From assembly GCA_900314595.1 (NCBI GenBank), contig OMVW01000038.1:1-22107 (forward strand): a stretch of DNA of 22,107 nucleotides. Reading direction: 5' to 3'. Each line of letters opens with the position of its first letter. Positions within the stretch are counted from its first letter, which is position 1. Below the pieces are notes generated by a model. The model was given only the letters and a program-made list of their open reading frames with translations, was not told where the DNA came from and ran no database searches. The DNA is from an uncultured Dialister sp. Lineage in GTDB: Bacteria; Bacillota; Negativicutes; Veillonellales; Dialisteraceae. A program made the position numbers and the translations under genes. This document shows positions 1-6,906 of this stretch, one piece after another.

Positions 1-61
1 TTCTATATCATGGGAGGTTTTTTGTTTAGTCTTTGGAAAATCACCGCTAAAGCTAATACTG

Positions 62-90
62 AACCCCCGGACTATCCGGGGGTTTTCTTT
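62..90 (+). terminator. Rho-independent terminator of a gene left of the window
   Basis: A perfect 10-bp stem (62-71 pairing with 75-84, AACCCCCGGA/TCCGGGGGTT, 3-nt loop) is followed by a short T-rich run. It most likely ends a plus-strand gene lying outside the window. No reading frame in the first 60 bases is recognisable as a protein end. Confidence 0.75.
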
Positions 91-160
91 ACACAAAAAT
101 ATTGGCCGCATCAGCGGCCAATCCTTCCCGCACCCCGCATCCCGCACCCCGAAATTTCGG
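91..160 (-). repeat. Terminator-like hairpin plus period-7 repeat array (copy 1)
   Basis: Stem ATTGGCCGC/GCGGCCAAT (101-109 with 114-122, loop ATCA) has an A-run on its left, which is a U-tract when read on the minus strand. To its right is a period-7 array, CCCGCAC CCCGCAT CCCGCAC CCCGAAA. Nearly the same 60 bases recur at 571-640. No minus-strand gene lies immediately upstream, so this copy seems to be an orphan. Confidence 0.7.
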
Positions 161-440
161 ATATGGCTGCAGGGCAGCATGTCCCGTACAGGGCTAATCC
201 CGAAAACCGCAGCTGACTCACCCCAATGAGCACTTGCCTGGTCCCCATATAAATCTCCTTCCGCTTCCGAACCACGAACCACGATTCACGGAATCTCGAA
301 AATGTCTAAATCGGGGCGTGCCGCGGTTTGCTGATTCACGAATACCGCAGCTGACTCACCCCATAAAGCGGACAAGTGACTGCAATTCCATCATTTTCTG
401 CGTTACGTACTAACCATTTTCCTCATAAACGACTTGTATG
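161..440. other. Repeat-derived spacer without a gene
   Basis: No credible ORF is present. The stretch contains two copies of CCGCAGCTGACTCACCCCA (about 207 and 344), and the first 14 bases of that word recur near 685. A heptad run CGAACCA CGAACCA CGATTCA lies at about 266-288. A GTCCCCATATAAAT block resembles the post-hairpin sequence of the other elements in this window. It looks like eroded copies of the dispersed intergenic element. Confidence 0.5.
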
Positions 441-492
441 ATCGTACGCCCCTTCACCACTTCGTGGAGCTCCCCGGACGCGGGGAGCGCGC
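441..492 (+). repeat. Double-hairpin module of composite element A
   Basis: Sequence CGTACGCCCCTTCACCAC, then a CCAC-TTC-GTGG hairpin, then GAGCTCCCC-ggacg-CGGGGAGC. The order (GTAC, CCCCTCA-like box, short hairpin, AGCTCCCC hairpin) is the same as in modules at 6060-6103, 21859-21903 and inside hypF at 10706-11136. It is preceded by TGCGTTACG (about 400) and followed by CTGTGCACAG (554-563), as in elements B and C. Confidence 0.65.
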
Positions 493-551
493 ATTTTATG
501 GATGGAGGCCATATCGCAAAGAACATTTCATCAGTCAGCCCTGCCCGTGCC

Positions 552-640
552 GCCTGTGCACAGCCCCCATAAAAAAATATTGGCCGCATCAGCGGCCAAT
601 CCTTCCCGCACCCCGCATCCCGAATCCCGAAATCTCGCTA
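552..640 (-). terminator. Terminator cassette downstream of the decarboxylase gene
   Basis: Read on the minus strand: a period-7 array (TTCGGGA TTCGGGA TGCGGGG TGCGGGA, 601-640), a 9-bp stem ATTGGCCGC/GCGGCCAAT (579-587 with 592-600, loop 4), then a 7-nt U-tract (571-577). TATGGGGGCTGTGCACAGGC follows, including the perfect palindrome CTGTGCACAG (554-563). It lies about 130 bp beyond the stop codon of the PLP decarboxylase gene and probably ends that transcript. Confidence 0.75.
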
Positions 641-729
641 AAGACTCCATCGGGGCATGCCGAGGTGAGGCTAATCCCGAATACCGCAGCTGACTCAGGT
701 CAAGGTATCTGCCAGAAGACTCCAATAAG

Positions 730-1926
730 CTACCACTCATCAAATTCCGGCACGAGGTATTCGGCCGGTTTTTCTCTGGAGGAGAAGGCAAAGGGGGAGA
801 GGGTGGCCCCATAGGCGCCTGCATTTTCGAAGATGACTAGGTCTCCCGGTTCAAGATGAGGGAGGCGGATTTCTTCGGCTGCCACGTCGGAGGCGGTGCA
901 GAGGCTCCCTGCGAGGGTCACTGTTTCCAGGTCTCTTTCTTCCTTTTTCAAGGTCCGCACAGGAAAGGCACGGTTCTTCGTGAAAAGGGGTTCGCTGCCA
1001 AAGGCATTTTCTCCTGCATATTTCGTGATGAGTTCTCCCATGGAAGGGCGCAGGAATCCGTTCAGCGTATCGGCCAGGATGAGGTAGGTCTTTCCGTGGG
1101 ATATTTTCCGGTCCACCACTTTTGTCACATAGATGCCGGCAGGGCCTGTCACATAGCGGCCGGTCTCGATGAGGAGTCTCGTTTCCGGGAATTTTTCATG
1201 AAATAAGGAAATTTCTCCCGCCACTTTCTGTCCCAGGGAGCGGATATCGAGGGGATTTTCCTCTCCGTAGGGAATTCCGATGCCGCTTCCCAGGTTCAGG
1301 AAGGAGAATTTCCTCATATAGGGAGCCATTTTTCCCGCCATGTCCAGAAGGCGGTCGTAATAATGAAGAAGTTTTTCTTCTTCCAGCACCTGGCTTTTGA
1401 GATGCACGTGAAGACCCACCACCCGCAGGTTGGAGGGTACGTCGGATTTAAGGAAATGGAGTGCTTCCTTTTCATCGATGCCGAATTTTGACGGCAGTCC
1501 TTCATCGCCATCCATGGAAAAGTCCGGATTCACGCGAAGGCCTATTTCCAGAGGTTCTGCCCTGACCACCTGACTGATTTTTGTCACTTCGTTTAAACTG
1601 TCCGCGATGATGATTGAGCGCCGGAGGGCTTTCCGGATGGCTGCCGTCGTCTTCCCCGGAGTGGAGTAAAAAATATTTTCTCCCGAAATGCCCGCTTTGA
1701 TGGCGAGCTCTACTTCCCGGATACTGGCCGCATCTATGCCGAAATCATGATTAGCCATAGTCCGCAGGACTCCTTCGAAGGGATTGCACTTCACGGAATA
1801 GAGAAATTCCACGCCCGGAAAGGCCGCTTTCAGCATCTCCGCCCTCACGCCCATGGCTTTTCCGTCGTAAATATAGAAACTGTCCTGCTCCTTTGCTTTC
1901 GAAAGGATGAATTCGGGTTTGATCAT
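730..1926 (-). CDS. Diaminopimelate/ornithine decarboxylase-family PLP enzyme
   Basis: This 398-residue protein has the fold-III PLP decarboxylase pattern of the LysA/ODC family. SVKCNP carries the Schiff-base lysine (K46). HVHLKSQ stands where LysA has HVGSQ. LNLGSGIGIPY is the glycine-rich phosphate-binding segment, ETGRY follows, and SLCTASD (C343) with ENAGAYG gives the partner-subunit active-site residues. The enzyme should decarboxylate an amino acid, but the substrate cannot be read from the sequence. HVHLKSQ and the compact length differ from classical LysA, and no lysine-biosynthesis gene is nearby, so I give no symbol. It lies 91 bp downstream of the phosphatase gene on the same strand. 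The Shine-Dalgarno sequence is weak (AAGGGCGGA). Alternatives are a polyamine-type decarboxylase or a specialised-metabolism decarboxylase. Confidence 0.85.
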   Translation of the reverse strand: MIKPEFILSKAKEQDSFYIYDGKAMGVRAEMLKAAFPGVEFLYSVKCNPFEGVLRTMANHDFGIDAASIREVELAIKAGISGENIFYSTPGKTTAAIRKALRRSIIIADSLNEVTKISQVVRAEPLEIGLRVNPDFSMDGDEGLPSKFGIDEKEALHFLKSDVPSNLRVVGLHVHLKSQVLEEEKLLHYYDRLLDMAGKMAPYMRKFSFLNLGSGIGIPYGEENPLDIRSLGQKVAGEISLFHEKFPETRLLIETGRYVTGPAGIYVTKVVDRKISHGKTYLILADTLNGFLRPSMGELITKYAGENAFGSEPLFTKNRAFPVRTLKKEERDLETVTLAGSLCTASDVAAEEIRLPHLEPGDLVIFENAGAYGATLSPFAFSSREKPAEYLVPEFDEW

Positions 1927-1968
1927 TGCTGTTTCCGCCCTTCTACTACCATAAGACTTACAATATTG

Positions 1969-2018
1969 AAAAATCGTCAGCCGTCAACGTCCCCGATTTC
2001 CGTCTAACTGCTAACGGC
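1969..2018 (-). terminator. Possible weak terminator after the phosphatase gene
   Basis: A stem (2010-2018 with 1980-1988, with G-U pairs) begins at the stop codon and is followed six bases later by a TTTTT run (1969-1973) on the minus strand. The transcript 3' end again reads as GTTAGCAGTTAG heptad-like sequence. The U-tract is displaced from the stem, so read-through into the decarboxylase gene is possible. Confidence 0.4.
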
Positions 2019-2470
2019 TATATTGAAATTTTCTCCAGAATTGCTTCGCACCCGCGGACAACATCCTCATAGGTCCTCTCGAAATTCCCCGTGTACCAGG
2101 GGTCTGCCACGTCCCTCTTCTCTCCCGCCCAGGAAAGGAGGAGGGACACTTTTTTCTCCGGATCCTGGCCGGTCAGCCATCCCAGGTCATAGAGATTTTC
2201 CTCGTCCATGGCAATGATATAGTCCGCTTTCTTATAATCATCTTTCGTAATCAGTTTCGCTGCATGTTTTGTGAAAGGAATGCCGTGTGCTTTGAGGGTC
2301 CGCTTTGCCGGCGGATAGATGTCGTGCCCTATTTCCTCGGTCGTAGCCGCCCGGGATTCGATGTGGAAATCTTTCTCCCTTCCCGCTCTGCGGACGATTT
2401 CTTTCATCACCATCTCCGCCATGGGAGAACGGCAGATATTTCCGTGGCAGACGAAGAGTATGGTAGTCAT
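2018..2470 (-). CDS. Low-molecular-weight protein-tyrosine phosphatase
   Basis: At 150 residues this is the usual family length. The N-terminal CHGNICRS is the CX5RS phosphate-binding loop, with nucleophile C8 and R14. DPWYTG near residue 123 supplies the general-acid aspartate of the DP loop. The family removes phosphate from tyrosine residues, or from phosphoarginine in some Bacillota, in the cytoplasm. The start has a good AGGAGG site with AAAA spacing. No tyrosine kinase or capsule gene is adjacent, so the substrate is unknown. It may be co-transcribed with the decarboxylase downstream. Confidence 0.93.
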   Translation of the reverse strand: MTTILFVCHGNICRSPMAEMVMKEIVRRAGREKDFHIESRAATTEEIGHDIYPPAKRTLKAHGIPFTKHAAKLITKDDYKKADYIIAMDEENLYDLGWLTGQDPEKKVSLLLSWAGEKRDVADPWYTGNFERTYEDVVRGCEAILEKISI

Positions 2471-2944
2471 TTTTCCTCCTTGTGGATAGAGACAATGGGG
2501 TCCGTGATTCGTGGTGGTGGCGCCCTGAAATTGTTAAAAGCGCCTTTTTATATTTTAATTTTTATCAGCAGCCGCTTTCGAACCAGGAAGTCTGAAAGGT
2601 CAAAACTTTCAGGTTGAGTCAATGGAGGTAATAGAAGTCAGTTGTTAGTGGATTGTCCCTCTGGTGGGACACTAACTGCTGACGGCTGACTGCCCGTTAA
2701 CGGGGAAATGGCGTAATCAGCTGCCGGTCCGTTTTCCTGTTTCTGCTTTCAGTCCGCAATCCGCAAAATTTTATTTTATATGCAGTTATATTCACCTGAT
2801 GAGGCACTGATACCTATTACCTATTTACCATTTCCTTCACTATACATCGAAAATGAACCGGCTGGCAAGCTCCGCTTCCACTGGATTCTCCATTTTCACT
2901 CTTATATAATAAAGGAAAGAAAATGGTTTCCAAAGGAGGTACCT
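2471..2944. repeat. Gene-free spacer with two repeat cassettes
   Basis: No gene is visible. At about 2503-2560 the plus strand shows heptad-like GATTCGTGGTGGTGG, then a GGCGC/GCGCC hairpin and TTTTTATATTTT, an orphan plus-oriented terminator cassette. At about 2637-2693 GTCAGTTGTTAGTG pairs imperfectly with CACTAACTGCTGAC around an inner GTCCC/GGGAC stem, followed by ACGGCTGACTG heptads and the palindrome CCCGTTAACGGG. Both have the same make-up as the cassettes found after genes elsewhere in the window. Confidence 0.5.
2905..2910 (+). promoter_or_regulatory. Candidate -10 box for the flavoprotein gene
   Basis: A perfect TATAAT lies 35 bp before the start codon. No good -35 hexamer is seen at 16-18 bp spacing, so the assignment rests on the -10 and its position alone. 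Confidence 0.4.
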
Positions 2945-3595
2945 ATGAAGAAAATCATCGCTATCAATGGCAGTTCTCGCAGAAATGGAAATACGGCGAA
3001 GATGCTCAAGGCTGCCCTGGCAGGAGCTGAAGCGTACGGGGCAGAGGGAGAATTCATCCAGCTTTACAGCCTCTTCTACAAAGGCTGCGCCAGCTGTTTC
3101 TACTGCAAACAAAAGAAAAAGATTCATGGAAATATATGCGCCACCAAGGATGACCTGACGCCGGTTCTTGAAAAAATCAAGGAAGCAGACGCCCTTATCC
3201 TGGGCACCCCCATCTATTTCATGAATTATTCCTCCTCCATGGTCGCCTTCCTGGAACGGTTCCTCTTCTCCAACTATCTCTACCGTTTCCCCGATTCCTC
3301 CATCTTTCCAAAGAAACTCCCCAGCGCCCTTTTCTATACCATGAATGCCACTGAAGAGCAGGCCGACCTCTTCCACCTCCCGGACAGGACAAAAGCTTAT
3401 GAAGAATTCCTGGGAAATATCCTCGGCGTCCCGCCCAAAGTCCTCTCAGCCTATAATACACTGCAGTTCAGAGACTACAGCCGCTACGAAGCCTCCATTT
3501 TCTCCGAAGAAGACAAGAAAGCTTACGAGAAAGAACACTTCCAGGATACTCTCGATCAGGCAAGATTTATAGGGATCAAGCTCATTGGGGGTTGA
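2945..3595 (+). CDS. Flavodoxin-fold NAD(P)H-dependent oxidoreductase, iron-sulfur-flavoprotein-like
   Basis: A 216-residue protein. The N-terminal INGSSRRNGNT is the FMN phosphate-binding loop of the NADPH-dependent FMN reductase/flavodoxin-like family. GCASCFYC followed ten residues later by another Cys is the Cys-rich segment of iron-sulfur-flavoprotein-like members, but the last spacing is longer than in classical [4Fe-4S] versions, so cluster binding is uncertain. LGTPIYFMNYSS is the second flavin loop. The frame is open 55 codons further upstream, but the start at 2945 is set by AAAGGAGG five bases before ATG. Its likely role is redox chemistry with a small or quinone-like electron acceptor. 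It is monocistronic, with its own terminator. Confidence 0.85.
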   Translation: MKKIIAINGSSRRNGNTAKMLKAALAGAEAYGAEGEFIQLYSLFYKGCASCFYCKQKKKIHGNICATKDDLTPVLEKIKEADALILGTPIYFMNYSSSMVAFLERFLFSNYLYRFPDSSIFPKKLPSALFYTMNATEEQADLFHLPDRTKAYEEFLGNILGVPPKVLSAYNTLQFRDYSRYEASIFSEEDKKAYEKEHFQDTLDQARFIGIKLIGG

Positions 3596-3599
3596 ATTT

Positions 3600-3678
3600 A
3601 GTTTTTAGCAGTTAGCCGTCAGCTATTAGATATCATCAGTAAAAAAGGTCCGCTTCGAATAGGGAAGCGGACCTTTTT
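3600..3678 (+). terminator. Terminator cassette after the flavoprotein gene
   Basis: Directly after the stop codon comes a degenerate period-7 run (TTTAGCA GTTAGCC GTCAGCT ATTAGAT, about 3604-3631). A 15-bp perfect stem follows (3642-3656 with 3664-3678, 7-nt loop) whose right arm ends in TTTTT. This plus-strand case shows that the heptad-then-hairpin order follows transcript direction. Confidence 0.88.
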
Positions 3679-4048
3679 ATTGCTGTTTGCAAGGAGAAAC
3701 GAAGATAAACAAAGGCAGGGGAATTCTCATTCTTATCGTTTTCCGCCGCTCCTGCCAGGAAATATTTCGACAGGTTCGTCCTCCCAGCCGCGCCGGAGCC
3801 CTCCTCTCGAGGAGGGCCACCTGTTTGCCGATCAAGTCATCCGGCACAAGTACCTTTTGGCAATGAGTCCCATCTGTGCCGGGCAGAATTTGCAGCTAAT
3901 GGAAGTACCCTTTTTACCCCGGAAGCCTCTATCGTCGCCCGGTCAGGCTCCCGAGGGCAGCGGAGCTCCGGCGCAGCCGGTGAGGGGAGAGCTGCAGGGA
4001 TGAGAAAAAATTTCCATGACATAGATGAGGGCCGAAGGCAATATCAAA
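3679..4048. repeat. Gene-free spacer with two double-hairpin modules
   Basis: No gene is visible. At 3773-3821 the plus strand has CCTCCCAGCC, then a GCCGCGCCGG hairpin, then GCCCTCCTCTCGAGGAGGGC. At 3943-3998 a module in the opposite orientation reads GGCTCCCGAGGGC, then GGAGCTCCGGCGCAGCCGG, then TGAGGGG. Both keep the order of the dispersed double-hairpin family while their stem sequences differ. The rest is featureless. Confidence 0.5.
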
Positions 4049-4050
4049 AA

Positions 4051-4198
4051 TGGCGGGCTTCATGCATTTGATGCCCGCCACCTTCCCGCGCCCCGCATCC
4101 CGCACCCCGCTCCCCGTCTTTTTCCAATATAAAATGGGCGCCCCTATATTTCAAAAGGCGCCCACCTTCACTTATCACTTACCACTTATTACTAAACA
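4051..4198 (-). terminator. Tandem terminators and heptad arrays after metQ
   Basis: On the minus strand the stop of the lipoprotein gene is followed by GTTTAGTAATAAGTG-type heptads (4168-4198). Then come a TGGGCGCC/GGCGCCCA stem (4157-4164 with 4135-4142), a second heptad array of CCCGC units (4085-4120 on plus), and a second stem TGGCGGGC/GCCCGCCA (4073-4080 with 4051-4058) with a TTTTTGAT tail. Two stacked terminators each have their own heptad array. Confidence 0.75.
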
Positions 4199-4204
4199 TT
4201 CCCA

Positions 4205-5032
4205 TCAAAACGCCGGAATCAGTCCGTCGGAGAAGTTGTCGTTGATATATTTCTTCACGGATTCGCTCTGGAAAATCTTCACGAATTTCTGGTAGGTCGG
4301 GTTGTCCTTATCCTTTTCTCTGGCTGCAATGATGTTTGCATAAGGGGAGGTGCTGTCTTCGGTGGCGAGAGCAGACTTATGGTCCAGTTTGGCGGACTTC
4401 GCGTAACCTGCATTGATGACGGAGCATGCCACGTCATCCAGGGATCTCGGCAGCTGGGCAGCTTCGAGTTCTACGATTTCGATGTGCTTCGGGTTCGCTT
4501 CGATATCGCCTACCACGGCTTTCACCGGATTGGTGCCTTTTTTCAGTTTGATGATTCCCTTCTGTTCCAGAAGGACCAGAGCACGTCCGCCGTTGGAAGG
4601 ATCGTTCGGAATGGAAATCTTGTCGCCCTCTTTGATTTCATCCAGGGATTTGATCTTGTTGGAATAAACGCGGAGCGGTGCCAGGTAAGTATTTCCGATG
4701 GAAACGAGCTTGGAGCCGTTCTTTTCATTGAAAGCTTCCAGGAACGGACCGTGCTGGAAGGAGTTCAGGTCGATATCGCCAGATGCCAGGGCCTGGTCCG
4801 GGGTGACGTAATCGGCAAAGGATTTCAGGTTGACTTTGAGTCCCTGTTTTTCCGCTTCTTTCGCTACGAATTCCATGACCTGTTCAGAGTAACCCGGGGT
4901 GACGCCTACGGTGATTTCCTTCTTTTCAGCCGGTGCTTTGGCTTCTTTCTTGTCTCCGCCGCAGCCGGAAATGGCGCCCACTACGGCAAGGGCTGCCAGA
5001 GACAGTGCTAAAGTCTTCTTTAAATTCATCAT
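4205..5032 (-). CDS. metQ: MetQ-type substrate-binding lipoprotein (methionine ABC transporter family)
   Basis: A 275-residue NlpA/MetQ-family protein. The N-terminus is a lipoprotein signal (KK, hydrophobic stretch, lipobox ISGC with C24), so the mature protein is membrane-anchored. The body has the family's typical stretches: VGVTPGYSEQVMEFV, DYVTPDQALASGDIDLNSFQHGP, and SIPNDPSNGGRALVLLE. It should bind methionine or a related amino acid for an ABC importer. Two adjacent ATGs exist. AAAGGAGG lies 4 nt before the first and 7 nt before the second, so translation may begin one codon later. No metN or metI permease genes adjoin it, so partners must be elsewhere. Regulation is by the T-box leader upstream. 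Confidence 0.9.
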   Translation of the reverse strand: MMNLKKTLALSLAALAVVGAISGCGGDKKEAKAPAEKKEITVGVTPGYSEQVMEFVAKEAEKQGLKVNLKSFADYVTPDQALASGDIDLNSFQHGPFLEAFNEKNGSKLVSIGNTYLAPLRVYSNKIKSLDEIKEGDKISIPNDPSNGGRALVLLEQKGIIKLKKGTNPVKAVVGDIEANPKHIEIVELEAAQLPRSLDDVACSVINAGYAKSAKLDHKSALATEDSTSPYANIIAAREKDKDNPTYQKFVKIFQSESVKKYINDNFSDGLIPAF

Positions 5033-5079
5033 ATTTCCTCCTTTGAAATATCCGAAACCCTCTATTCCGTTTCAGATAC

Positions 5080-5335
5080 AAAAAATCCTCCGCCCAAAGG
5101 GACGAAGGATTCGTGTTACCACCCAATTTCACTTCCCGGTCGCCCGGAAAGCCTTATGAGGTACGGGCCAAAGCCGATACCCTGACTCTGTAACGGGAGT
5201 TCCCGTGCCGCTTCACTGTTCAGCGGAAAGGCTCAGAGGCCATGTTCCATAAACTTTCCGTACTCCTTCCCACCCGCCGGAGCTCTCTTTGCCGAAGCCT
5301 TTATGTACTCTTCTCTTCACTGCCTGTATGTAGTT
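5080..5335 (-). promoter_or_regulatory. T-box riboswitch, methionine specifier predicted
   Basis: The leader read on the minus strand has Stem I landmarks: AGAGTA on the 5' side, AGAGAGC then GGCGGGTGGGAAGG distally, and GGAACATGGCCTCTGAG on the 3' side. The ATG at 5241-5243 sits where the specifier codon is expected. Downstream is the T-box GGGTGGTAACACG (5112-5124), then a 12-bp terminator stem (AATCCTTCG... with ...CGGAGGATT, 5084-5112) and TTTTTTG. In this RNA family uncharged tRNA stabilises the antiterminator. A Met codon agrees with the MetQ gene it precedes. A second ATG at 5248-5250 is out of the expected position. Confidence 0.88.
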
Positions 5336-5341
5336 AGAAAT

Positions 5342-5370
5342 AATATACCATCGGCTTCCGTAATTGTCAA
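5342..5370 (-). promoter_or_regulatory. Sigma-A-type promoter of the T-box/metQ unit
   Basis: On the minus strand a perfect -35 TTGACA (5365-5370), a 17-bp spacer and -10 TATATT (5342-5347) are present. The expected start near 5335 is just ahead of Stem I of the T-box. This is the best promoter match in the window. Confidence 0.85.
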
Positions 5371-5624
5371 GACAGGCCGGGGTGTATATGAACAATCGTG
5401 ATTCGTGGTTCGTTGTCCAATATTCCCTGATACCGGCCGAGGTGGTGACCGATAGTATCCTGACGATTTCCTTCATAAGTAACCTGCCTGTTTCGTGCAG
5501 AAAATATTAAATTCGCGTGGCTTCATGAATTGCAGCGCAACACCCCGTTTCCCGGGTCCCGGACAATGTGAGGCTATTAAAAACGACTGGTCTTTTAAAA
5601 GCTGCGAAAAATATGGTCCAAAAT

Positions 5625-5654
5625 AAAAAAGGCCGCCCTATGAATTTGGCGGCC
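5625..5654 (-). terminator. Orphan terminator 1 (minus)
   Basis: Stem GGCCGCC/GGCGGCC (5648-5654 with 5631-5637) with TTTTTTATTTT downstream on the minus strand, and a purine-rich run on its upstream side. No gene precedes it on this strand for about 800 bp. Confidence 0.65.
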
Positions 5655-5691
5655 ACCTTCCCTTTCCCCCTTCCCCTCGTTTTCTAACAAA

Positions 5692-5737
5692 AAAGCCACT
5701 ACTCCCGGGGTATACTGCTCCGAGGGGTAGTGGCTTT
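5692..5737 (-). terminator. Orphan terminator 2 (minus; stem readable on both strands)
   Basis: A 14-bp stem (5692-5705 with 5724-5737, one G-U pair, 18-nt loop) with TTTTTTG on the minus-strand side. It stands about 40 bp ahead of orphan terminator 1. With no ORF upstream, it may end a small RNA or be left from a lost gene. Confidence 0.65.
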
Positions 5738-5764
5738 CCTCATACTGGTATTTTCTTTTTTGTT

Positions 5765-5780
5765 TTCACGGGCCCGTGAA
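5765..5780. other. Perfect 16-bp palindrome
   Basis: TTCACGGGCCCGTGAA is perfectly self-complementary and is followed on the plus strand by TTTTT. It could be an operator, a minimal terminator (6-bp stem, GGCC loop), or part of a structured RNA. Nothing ties it to a gene. Confidence 0.4.
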
Positions 5781-5954
5781 TTTTTAAGCTCAGTCCGTCG
5801 CCCTTTCCGCTTTCTCTGAGAATGGCTGCCGTAGCGGAAGCTTATGGGTGATTTCCCTTGCTCTGCCTATATAGTGCAGAAAAGGAAATTTATTTTATTA
5901 GATTTTCGTTAAATTTTTGGAATGCATATTTATTTTCAAAATTCGCAGCAGGAA

Positions 5955-6345
5955 CTGGCAGTGCAGGGGTGCCATGGAAGTTACCGGCTGCCGGAGGGCC
6001 CATGATTACGTAACGCATGAATATTTTGAGTCAATTTCGACTGGCAGGGATCGTGCAGTTCCCCCTCACCCGCTTCGCGGGAGCTCTCCGATCGAGGGGA
6101 GCCTTTCCCATTCGCATGTCCTGCTTTAGTAACACTTGATAACCACCAATATGAGCTTTCCACGCGCCTGTGCAAAATCCCCATAAAAAATTTGTGCCGC
6201 GAGAGCGGCACACCTTCCCGATATCCCCGAAATCATTCCCGATTATTCCCGAGATTCCCGATTCAAAAGTTCATCGACCAGATAGTTTTCTTTCCACCAT
6301 AAGCCCGACATCCATACTCATGCCGCATCAGCGGCACACCTTCCC
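5955..6345 (+). repeat. Composite intergenic element B
   Basis: Order on the plus strand: GTGCAGGGG/CCATGGAAGTTACCG block (5961-5997), CGTAACGCATGA (6009-6020), TTTGAGTCAATTTCGACT (6024-6041), the double hairpin CCCGC/GCGGG plus AGCTCTCC...GGGGAGC (6060-6103), GCCTGTGCA (6166-6174), and a TGTGCCGC/GCGGCACA hairpin with CACCTTCCCG (6193-6220) that begins the terminator array. Element C at 21481-21997 carries the same blocks in the same order in inverse orientation. The 37-nt first block differs from its partner at only 3 positions. Confidence 0.75.
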
Positions 6346-6430
6346 GCAATCCGATATTTCCAGTCCGAAATCCGTTTTCCCCCGCCTGCCACCTCCCCGC
6401 AATCCGCAATCCGCAATCCGCAATCCGCTA
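6186..6430 (-). terminator. Tandem terminator/heptad cassettes after the SnoaL-like gene
   Basis: On the minus strand after the stop: a clean period-7 array GGATTGC x4 (about 6395-6430), a TGCCGC/GCGGCA stem (6331-6336 with 6321-6326), a second array of TCGGGAA-type units (about 6215-6265), and a TGTGCCGC/GCGGCACA stem (6205-6212 with 6193-6200) followed by TTTTTTATGG. The last has the best U-tract and is the likely transcript end. Confidence 0.7.
6211..6389 (+). repeat. 179-bp direct repeat, copy 1
   Basis: Matches 7159-7337 at a constant offset of 948 bp with four mismatches by eye. It contains a heptad-like TTCCCGA array, the TGCCGC-ATCA-GCGGCA hairpin and CACCTTCCCGCAATCCG. With its twin it brackets the SnoaL-like gene. 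Confidence 0.9.
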
Positions 6431-6474
6431 TCCGATTGATCGCTTCTGACTCAAAACCTCTATCTGCCAGTTGA

Positions 6475-6906
6475 CTATATCTTCTCTCTTCTCTCGCTCA
6501 TGACGAAGTACTGGTCCCGCACGGCAATCTTCCATAGACCTCCGGTTTTGACGAGCTGATCTTCATAGCGAAGGTAATGGTCGTAGAAATAGTCCTTCCC
6601 GTTCATGGAAATCAGGAGGACTGTGCGGCAGTAATGGGTATCCGTAGCGGTATTTCCATGAATTTCAATGACCTGCTGGCCGTTCATATGATGGGAAGCT
6701 TTGACGGAGGATGCAAAGCCGGAAAATTTCCGGACCATTTCTTCTCTTCCCTTCATTTCCATGGTCACTTCTCCGCCTGCGTGGATGCGGATGAGGCAGT
6801 CTTCGGTAAAAAATCTGCTCTGCCCTTCGATATCGCATTCCAGGCAGGAAAAACGGTCCATCAATTCCCGGATGGCCTCTTTTTCCTCCAGCATTTCAAG
6901 GGACAT
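6475..6906 (-). CDS. SnoaL/NTF2-like domain protein
   Basis: 143 residues from the chosen start. The frame is open 29 codons further upstream, but AAAGGAGG six bases before the ATG at 6906 fixes the start at MSLEMLEEKEAIRELMDRFS. The helix-rich N-terminus, FFTEDCLIRIHAGG, the HHMNGQQVIEIHGNTATDTH strand pair and YEDQLVKTGGLWKIAVRD are typical of the SnoaL-like/NTF2 cone fold, here a single domain of normal length. The family includes dehydratases, isomerases and non-catalytic binding proteins; no function can be assigned. An imperfect palindrome around ACCGGT (6924-6941) sits just upstream of the ribosome binding site. It is a single-gene unit between two copies of a 179-bp repeat. Confidence 0.82.
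   Translation of the reverse strand: MSLEMLEEKEAIRELMDRFSCLECDIEGQSRFFTEDCLIRIHAGGEVTMEMKGREEMVRKFSGFASSVKASHHMNGQQVIEIHGNTATDTHYCRTVLLISMNGKDYFYDHYLRYEDQLVKTGGLWKIAVRDQYFVMSERREKI

Noticed and set aside
1..60. End of a coding gene at the left edge
   Set aside because: Too short to recognise; a terminator follows at 62, but no frame gives a convincing C-terminus.
101..814. Small plus-strand frames ending in PAPRIPNPEIS-type peptides
   Set aside because: They are translations of the heptad arrays and hairpins; the resemblance between them comes from repeated DNA.
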